Shown: positions 59,262 through 64,000 of the stretch, piece after piece
How positions within the stretch are numbered: the first letter of the stretch is position 1
Layout of the letters: every line of letters starts with the position of its first letter
Source of the DNA: Streptomyces composti
Lineage (GTDB): Bacteria; Actinomycetota; Actinomycetes; Streptomycetales; Streptomycetaceae
NCBI RefSeq assembly: GCF_012034205.1
Contig: NZ_JAATEM010000016.1
Location: 62,001 to 126,000, forward strand
DNA: 64,000 bases
Direction: 5' to 3'
The notes under the pieces: generated by a model
The model's database searches: none
The model's input: the letters and a program-made list of their open reading frames with translations, nothing else
What the model was told of the DNA's origin: nothing
Made by a program: the position numbers and the translations under genes

Positions 59262-59735
59262 ATGACCAGGTTGCAATCCGCTGTGCGACGCCGCCGCGCT
59301 GTCGCCGCCGCCGGCGCCGTATCCGCCGGACTGCTCGTCCTGTCGGCCTGTGACAAGCCCACGCCGCTGGCCACGATCACCGTGGGCGACTCCTCGGTGA
59401 GCTCCGAGGCCACCTGCGGCGGCGAGGGCGGGACGCTCAGGCCCGACGACATCAACAAGTGCCTGAAGGACAAGGGCGTCGAGGAGATCAAGGTCGATCC
59501 GGACGCCACCGTGCGCTTCGGTGTGGACCCGGACATCGCCGACGAGGGCTGGACCATCCTGATGAACGGCCGCCCGCTGACCGACTCCAGCACCAAGACG
59601 TACCGGACCATCCCCGGCAGCGTGTTCTTCAACGAGCAGTACGGCGCCCAGGGCGACTCGACCCTCGTGTCGATCAAGGAGGGCGAGGGCGACGCCACCG
59701 GCCTGTGGTCCTTCCGGCTGAAGAAGGACGCCTGA
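59262..59735 (+). CDS. DUF2771 lipoprotein
   Basis: A 157-residue exported lipoprotein. The signal sequence is Arg-rich, then hydrophobic, and ends in lipobox LSAC (LLVLSACDKPTPLATI). The mature domain includes RFGVDPDIADEGWTILMNGR and RTIPGSVFFNEQYGAQGDST, the DUF2771 pattern found across actinobacteria. The function is unknown. Its stop overlaps the start zone of mqnB, and the end of this gene supplies the ribosome binding site AAGGA for mqnB, so the three genes to mqnD appear co-transcribed. Confidence 0.9.
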   Translation: MTRLQSAVRRRRAVAAAGAVSAGLLVLSACDKPTPLATITVGDSSVSSEATCGGEGGTLRPDDINKCLKDKGVEEIKVDPDATVRFGVDPDIADEGWTILMNGRPLTDSSTKTYRTIPGSVFFNEQYGAQGDSTLVSIKEGEGDATGLWSFRLKKDA

Positions 59736-60454
59736 TCACGACGTCCGCACGCATCCTCGTGGCCGCCGCGGTCCCCGCCGAACGGGACGCGGTGGCCCGG
59801 GCGTTCCCGGGGCGGGTGCGCGAGAGCGCCCTGCCCGGTGCGGCGCTGCACCGGATCACCGGCGGCCCCGACCTGCTCGCCGCCGGGGTCGGCCCGGCGC
59901 TCGCCGCCGCCTCCACCGCCGCCGCGCTCACCGCCGCGGCGCTGGACGGCCGTCCCTACGCCCTGGTGGTCTCCGCCGGGATCGCCGGGGGCTTCGCCCC
60001 GCGGGCGGCCGTCGGCTCCCTCGTCCTGGCCGACGAGATCACCGCCGCCGACCTGGGCGCCGAGACCGCCGAGGGCTTCGTGCCGGTGACCGGCCTCGGC
60101 TTCGGCACCGTCACCCACCGACCGCCGGCCGCCCTGGTGCGTGAGGTCGCCGCCGCGACCGGTGCGCTCACCGGCACCGTCCTGACCGTCTCCACGGTGA
60201 CCGGCACCGCCGCCCGCGCCGAGGAGCTGCGCTCCCGCCATCCGCGGGCCCTGGCCGAGGCGATGGAGGGCTTCGGGGTCGCCGAGGCCGCCGCCGCGCA
60301 CGGCGTGCCGGTGCTGGAGCTGCGGGCGGTGTCGAACCCCGTCGGCCCGCGCGACCGTGCCGCCTGGCGCATCGGCGACGCCCTGAGCGCCCTCACCGAG
60401 GGCTTCGGGAAGCTCGCGCCCGTCCTGCAGAGTTGGAACCCGCATGAGCAGTGA
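59732..60454 (+). CDS. mqnB: Futalosine hydrolase
   Basis: MqnB removes hypoxanthine from futalosine in the alternative menaquinone pathway. The 240-residue nucleoside-phosphorylase-fold protein has ILVAAAVPAERDAVARAFPG, ALVVSAGIAGGFAPRAAVGS, ADEITAADLGAETAEGF and the substrate-site Glu in EAMEGFGVAEAAAAHGVPVL, then RAVSNPVGPRDRAAWRIGDA. The start is unusual. The first beta strand (RILVAAAV) is needed, yet no ATG/GTG lies just before it. CTG 59732, overlapping the previous TGA and preceded by AAGGACG, is the best-placed codon. GTG 59705 (longer) and GTG 59759 (loses the strand) are alternatives. Confidence 0.9.
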   Translation: MITTSARILVAAAVPAERDAVARAFPGRVRESALPGAALHRITGGPDLLAAGVGPALAAASTAAALTAAALDGRPYALVVSAGIAGGFAPRAAVGSLVLADEITAADLGAETAEGFVPVTGLGFGTVTHRPPAALVREVAAATGALTGTVLTVSTVTGTAARAEELRSRHPRALAEAMEGFGVAEAAAAHGVPVLELRAVSNPVGPRDRAAWRIGDALSALTEGFGKLAPVLQSWNPHEQ

Positions 60455-61307
60455 GCAGAACCAGCGGCAGCGGCTGCGGATCGCGTACTCGCCCTGCCCC
60501 AACGACACCTTCGTCTTCGACGCGCTCGCCCACGGCCGCGTCCCCGGCGCGCCCGCGCTGGACGTCACCTTCGCCGACATCGACATCACCAACGGCATGG
60601 CCGAACGCGGTGAGCTCGACGTGCTGAAGGTGTCCTACGCGGTGCTGCCGTACGTCCTGGACGACTACGCGCTGCTGCCCTGCGGGGGCGCGCTGGGCCG
60701 CGGCTGCGGGCCGCTGGTGCTGACCCGGGAGCCGGGCGCCGCCCTGGCGGGCGGCACCGTCGCCGTGCCGAGCGAGAAGTCCACGGCGTATCTGCTGTTC
60801 CGGCTGTGGGCGGCGGACGTGCTGCCGGACGGGGTGGGCCGGATCGTGGTGATGCCGTTCCACGAGATCATGCCGGCCGTGCGGGACGGCAAGGTCGACG
60901 CGGGCCTGGTCATCCACGAGGCGCGCTTCACGTACCAGAACTACGGGCTGCACAAGCTCGCCGACATGGGCGAGCACTGGGAGCACACCACCGGGCTGCC
61001 GATCCCGCTGGGCGCGATCATCGCCAGGCGGTCGCTGGGCGCGGATGCGCTGACGCGGCTCGCCGACGCCGTCCGCGCCTCGGTGCGGATGGCCTGGGAC
61101 GACCCGGCCGCCTCCCGCCCCTACGTGATGGAGCACGCCCAGGAGATGGATCCGGCCGTCGCCGACCAGCACATCGGGCTGTATGTGAACGAGTTCACCG
61201 CGGCACTCGGCGAGGACGGCTATGCGGCCGTGCGGGGGCTGCTCACCCGTGCGGCGGCCGAGGGACTGGTACCGCCCCTCGGCCCCGACGCCCTGCGTTT
61301 TCCGTAG
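60444..61307 (+). CDS. mqnD: 1,4-dihydroxy-6-naphthoate synthase
   Basis: MqnD converts cyclic dehypoxanthine futalosine to 1,4-dihydroxy-6-naphthoate in the futalosine menaquinone pathway. The 287-residue periplasmic-binding-fold enzyme opens with LRIAYSPCPNDTFVFDALAH and contains DVTFADIDITNGMAERGELD, LKVSYAVLPYVLDDYALLPC, RIVVMPFHEIMPAVRDGKVD and GLVIHEARFTYQNYGLHKLA, including the conserved catalytic His. ATG 60444 overlaps the end of mqnB by 11 nt, showing translational coupling. Other mqn genes are not in this window. Confidence 0.96.
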   Translation: MSSEQNQRQRLRIAYSPCPNDTFVFDALAHGRVPGAPALDVTFADIDITNGMAERGELDVLKVSYAVLPYVLDDYALLPCGGALGRGCGPLVLTREPGAALAGGTVAVPSEKSTAYLLFRLWAADVLPDGVGRIVVMPFHEIMPAVRDGKVDAGLVIHEARFTYQNYGLHKLADMGEHWEHTTGLPIPLGAIIARRSLGADALTRLADAVRASVRMAWDDPAASRPYVMEHAQEMDPAVADQHIGLYVNEFTAALGEDGYAAVRGLLTRAAAEGLVPPLGPDALRFP

Positions 61308-61335
61308 GTCTTCGTTCCGGGCCGTGCACCGTGCC

Positions 61336-61716
61336 TCAGACGTCCAGCTGGTCGGCGACCGCGCGCAGCAGGCCGGCGATCTTCTTGCCGGCCGCCTTGT
61401 CGGGGTAGCGGCCCCGCTCCAGCATCGGGGTGATGTTCTCCAGGAGCGTCGTCAGGTCCTGCACGATGGAGGCCAGCTCGTCGGGCTTCTTGCGCTGGGC
61501 CGCCGCGACCGACGGGGTCTCCAGGAGCGTCAGGGACAGGGCCTGGTCGCCGCGCTGCCCGGCGACCACGCCGAACTCCACGCGCTGACCCGGCTTGAGT
61601 GTCTCGACTCCGGCGGGGAGGACCGAGGAATGCACGAAGACGTCGCCGCCGTCGTCACGGGAGAGAAAGCCGAAGCCCTTCTCGCTGTTGAACCACTTGA
61701 CCTTGCCGGTAGGCAC
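61336..61716 (-). CDS. Cold-shock-domain protein with C-terminal helical extension
   Basis: A 126-residue protein. Residues 1-66 are a cold-shock domain with both RNA-binding motifs: KVKWFNSEKGFGFLSRDDGG (RNP1 region) and DVFVHSSVL (RNP2). Typical CspA proteins end here, but this one has about 55 more residues: a linker, then KPDELASIVQDLTTLLENIT and KAAGKKIAGLLRAVADQLDV. It would bind single-stranded RNA/DNA and perhaps dimerise through the tail. GTG 61716 follows GAGGACGGAC. It is monocistronic with a leader that could be structured. Confidence 0.93.
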   Translation of the reverse strand: MPTGKVKWFNSEKGFGFLSRDDGGDVFVHSSVLPAGVETLKPGQRVEFGVVAGQRGDQALSLTLLETPSVAAAQRKKPDELASIVQDLTTLLENITPMLERGRYPDKAAGKKIAGLLRAVADQLDV

Positions 61717-61847
61717 GTCCGTCCTCGTCCTCGTACTCGTCGGAAAACTGCTTCTGAAACGGCTCTTGATAGCACTCGGGCGGGCCTGGTGACCCGCCGG
61801 TACCAAGGCTAATGGTCTCCAGGCCGGTGACAAGACGTCACCCGGTT

Positions 61848-61867
61848 GTTCCCCACGCGCTGGGAAC
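61848..61867. promoter_or_regulatory. Inverted repeat upstream of small membrane protein gene
   Basis: GTTCCC and GGGAAC arms with an 8-nt spacer end immediately before the TACCCT -10 box (61868-61873), so a bound protein would block that promoter. Confidence 0.45.
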
Positions 61868-61873
61868 TACCCT
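61868..61873 (+). promoter_or_regulatory. -10 box of leaderless small membrane protein promoter
   Basis: TACCCT lies 6 nt before GTG 61880, with no ribosome binding site. Confidence 0.55.
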
Positions 61874-61879
61874 GGTCGG

Positions 61880-62128
61880 GTGCGTGACAAAACCCAAGCG
61901 AATTCCGCCGCGCCCGGTGACGGCCTGGTCCGTGCCGGTGCCGTCGTCTTCTTCATCGGCGCCGTGGCCACACTGGTCACGGTGGCCCCGCTGTTCCTCG
62001 GAACGGAGCCCTTTCCGACGTACATGTTCGGATTGAGCATGCTCATGGCGGTCGGATTCCTGATGGCGGGCGCGGGGGTTCTGCGCTCGGTCGCGGCGGG
62101 ACGGCGTCAGGCCCGGGCGGGACGATAG
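61880..62128 (+). CDS. Small two-helix membrane protein
   Basis: An 82-residue protein with two hydrophobic helices, VRAGAVVFFIGAVATLVTVA and MFGLSMLMAVGFLMAGAGVL, joined by PLFLGTEPFPTY. The N-terminus is polar and the C-terminus basic (RRQARAGR). No family name is certain; similar small proteins are common next to this cold-shock gene in Streptomyces. The last 22 nt overlap the 3' end of the HAD gene on the other strand. Confidence 0.82.
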   Translation: MRDKTQANSAAPGDGLVRAGAVVFFIGAVATLVTVAPLFLGTEPFPTYMFGLSMLMAVGFLMAGAGVLRSVAAGRRQARAGR

Positions 62129-62763
62129 TCCTCGCAGTAGTCCGAAAACCACCGGGGAAATTCCTGCAGATCGGCCAGAACGATGTCCGCACCGGCCGCG
62201 CGGAGCTCGTCCGGATTGCAGGGTCCGGTGGCGACGGCGACCGAGACCGCGCCGGCGGCCCTGGCTCCGCGCACGTCCCCGACGTGATCGCCCACATAGA
62301 CGCTCGCACCGTGCTCGCGCAGGGCCACGGCCTTCTGCTCGGCCCACAGGTCGCCGATCACGGCGTCCGGCTCGAGGCCGAGGTGCTCCAGGTGCAGCTT
62401 GGCGTTCGGTTCGTGCTTGGCCGTGACGACGAGGGCGCGGCCGCCCGCCCGCTGCACGGCGCTGATCGCCTCACGGGCGCCGCTGAGGGCGAGCGTGGGC
62501 TCGATCGCGTACGCCGGGTACATGGACCGGTACAGCGCGGCCATCTCCTCCACCTGCTCGGCGGGGAACCAGTTGGCCATCTCCTCCGTCAGGGGCGGGC
62601 CCAGGCGGGTGACGGCGAGGTCGGCGTCGATGGGGGTGCCGGTGCGTTCCGCCAGCGCGACGTAGCAGGCGTGGATCCCCGGGCGGGAGTCGATCAGCGT
62701 CATGTCGAGATCGAATCCCACGGTGGGACCGGGCGGGGGGACGTGCACGTCGGTGGAAGCCAT
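62107..62763 (-). CDS. HAD-family hydrolase
   Basis: A 218-residue phosphatase-type HAD protein. Motif I is VGFDLDMTLIDSRPGIHACY, with the nucleophile Asp in DLDMT. Motif II lies in RALVVTAKHEPNAKL, the motif III lysine is probably in AEQKAVALREHG, and motif IV is VYVGDHVGDVRGARAAGAVS. The cap domain is of the helical phosphoglycolate phosphatase type. ATG 62763 has GACAAT 7 nt upstream and no ribosome binding site, so it appears leaderless. The substrate is unknown. Confidence 0.92.
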   Translation of the reverse strand: MASTDVHVPPPGPTVGFDLDMTLIDSRPGIHACYVALAERTGTPIDADLAVTRLGPPLTEEMANWFPAEQVEEMAALYRSMYPAYAIEPTLALSGAREAISAVQRAGGRALVVTAKHEPNAKLHLEHLGLEPDAVIGDLWAEQKAVALREHGASVYVGDHVGDVRGARAAGAVSVAVATGPCNPDELRAAGADIVLADLQEFPRWFSDYCEDYRPARA

Positions 62764-62770
62764 GGGTGCC

Positions 62771-62776
62771 ATTGTC
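62771..62776 (-). promoter_or_regulatory. -10 box of leaderless HAD-gene promoter
   Basis: Minus-strand GACAAT lies 7 nt before ATG 62763. Confidence 0.45.
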
Positions 62777-62852
62777 CAGGTCGGCTCCGGCCGCCCTTCC
62801 GGCGGAGGCGCACCGGCGCGCGTGCGGGCCGGCGCGGGCCGCACGGCCCGGG

Positions 62853-63929
62853 TCACCTGCGGCGCTGGGAGCGCCAGATCAGGAAGAGCGCGGAGGCGAG
62901 GGCGGCGCCGCGGACGACCCAGGGCCAGGTTCCGGCGATCGCCTCGTTCATCGCGCCCTCGGCGATCGGTTCGCCCCAGCGCCGGTCGGCCCTGCCCCAC
63001 AGCCACACCACGCCCGACGTGAGCGCGAGGCCCGGCAGGATGACGACCGCCCACTTGACCTCCGCCGGGGTCAGCCGCCGCGAGGCGTAGGCGATCAGCC
63101 AGCCGAAGAGAAGAGCGAAGAGGTTGCCGAGCACCGTCCCGGCGATCAGCAGGCCTGCGGCGAGCAGGAGCATGGGGTTCTGCCAGCCCCGTTCGCGGGA
63201 GAGCAGGCGCAGGCGCCGGCGCCGGGAAGCCGCGGCGACCTCGGCCTGCGCCTCGAGCTCGCCCTCGGTCTCCGTCTCCGCCTGCTTCTCCTCCGGCTCC
63301 CTCGGCTGCGGCGGCCTGAGGAGTTCGGGGATCTCGATCCCGCCGGTGAAGCCGGGGACCTCGTCACCCACCCCGAGCGGGCCGCGGGCCTGCCACCAGT
63401 CGGGGCCGCGCGAGGCGTCCCCCAGCTCATCCATGCCGGCCCGGTGGGGCGGGGAGGGCCCGTCCGTTCGCGTTCGCTGTTCCCGCGCGGCCGGGGTGGC
63501 GGCCGTGGTGGAGGAGGCCGGCGCCTCCGCAGCGGCGTCCGGCAGGTCCGCGGGGCGGGTGCGGGGGACGACCTTCCGGAGCACACCCCTGCCGAACGTG
63601 CCCCGCCCGGCCTCCTCGCCGTGCTCACCCCGCTCACGGTCCCGCTGCAGCGGCACCGCCGCCCGCGCCTCCGGAGCCGCCGGCTTCGCGGCATCCTGCG
63701 CCCCCTCGGCGACCGCGGAGACCACCTCGTCCGGCGTGCCCAGGCGGGAGATGATCCGGCGGACCGCGGCCGGTGAGTCGACGACCGCCCTGGCCCGCCG
63801 CCGGTCGATCTCGTCCCGCAGCCGGGCGACCAGCCGCATGCGGTCCGACGACGGCAACTGCCGCTGCTGCGCCACGTCGCCGACCCGGCTCAGATACTCG
63901 TAGACGACCTGGTCACTCTCGATCCCCAC
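62853..63929 (-). CDS. Membrane protein with long charged cytoplasmic N-terminal region
   Basis: A 358-residue protein. Residues 1-75 form a helical segment (DQVVYEYLSRVGDVAQQRQL, RMRLVARLRDEIDRRRA, RRIISRLGTPDEVVSAVAEG) like the short HAAS/YvrI-type domain that precedes membrane parts in signalling proteins. A long Pro/Ala/Glu-rich disordered stretch (about 80-240) follows. Four or so helices end the chain, for example MLLLAAGLLIAGTVLGNLFA and WAVVILPGLALTSGVVWLWG. GTG 63929 is chosen because GGAGGGGAC lies 6 nt upstream. The function is unknown. Confidence 0.85.
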   Translation of the reverse strand: MGIESDQVVYEYLSRVGDVAQQRQLPSSDRMRLVARLRDEIDRRRARAVVDSPAAVRRIISRLGTPDEVVSAVAEGAQDAAKPAAPEARAAVPLQRDRERGEHGEEAGRGTFGRGVLRKVVPRTRPADLPDAAAEAPASSTTAATPAAREQRTRTDGPSPPHRAGMDELGDASRGPDWWQARGPLGVGDEVPGFTGGIEIPELLRPPQPREPEEKQAETETEGELEAQAEVAAASRRRRLRLLSRERGWQNPMLLLAAGLLIAGTVLGNLFALLFGWLIAYASRRLTPAEVKWAVVILPGLALTSGVVWLWGRADRRWGEPIAEGAMNEAIAGTWPWVVRGAALASALFLIWRSQRRR

Positions 63930-64000
63930 GAAGTCCCCTCCGGGGCTGAAGTATTGGGACACCCGGTCGCACGACCGTATCGCGAGTCGCACCGGCCGAC

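Overview
High-GC actinobacterial chromosome, almost certainly Streptomyces. The evidence is strong third-position GC bias, many GTG starts (and one TTG), leaderless -10 boxes lying 6-7 nt from start codons, mycothiol-linked DinB-fold proteins, and the marker neighbourhood dmdR1 / SIS protein / cinnamate-CoA ligase / serC / mqnB-mqnD. From memory this order follows the S. coelicolor core in descending locus numbers (roughly SCO441x to SCO432x). No rRNA, tRNA, CRISPR array or intact insertion sequence was recognised.

Layout. 0-4.5 kb: the start of an anti-sigma-type ATPase runs off the left edge, followed by two decayed fatty-acid genes, an EF-hand protein, a STAS anti-anti-sigma factor, and an ECF sigma factor overlapping an unusual soluble zinc anti-sigma protein. 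4.5-11.8 kb: purU, an SCO4402-type protein, a substrate-binding lipoprotein, a membrane protein with repeated ATQYIPPV motifs, an NsdA-like TPR regulator and a degenerate primase-fold protein. 11.9-17.5 kb: an ABC exporter, a hydrolase, the iron regulator dmdR1, and a SIS-domain protein with a DasR-type (dre) site between the last two. 17.6-21.7 kb: a PAS/GAF protein, a structured gene-poor stretch, citrate synthase and pdxH.

21.7-32 kb: a tight eight-gene minus-strand catabolic operon (mycothiol-type DinB protein, AtuA-like, carboxylase beta and alpha, acyl-CoA dehydrogenase, CoA ligase, enoyl-CoA hydratase, TetR regulator) with a palindrome at its head. 32-38 kb: an EamA exporter, a small GntR gene with a decayed neighbour (probable mobile-element remnant), a large FAD/Fe-S oxidoreductase and serC. 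38-49 kb: an ABC drug-type exporter with a divergent TetR gene and a twin operator, a secreted propeller protein, an SGNH hydrolase, an adenylyltransferase, an aldo/keto reductase, thpR, a MarR/MFS pair, a ribbon-helix-helix gene with a structured leader, and a purine permease.

49-64 kb: a DUF2530 protein, a CtpE-like P-type ATPase, a 1042-residue sacsin/Hsp90-fold ATPase, a frameshifted nuclease-like gene, a DUF3027 protein, an MFS protein, a DUF2771 lipoprotein, the futalosine menaquinone genes mqnB-mqnD, a cold-shock-domain protein, small membrane proteins and a HAD phosphatase. Most of the window is core metabolism and regulation. The accessory or decayed parts are 0-1.1 kb, 33.3-33.9 kb and 55.7-56.7 kb.
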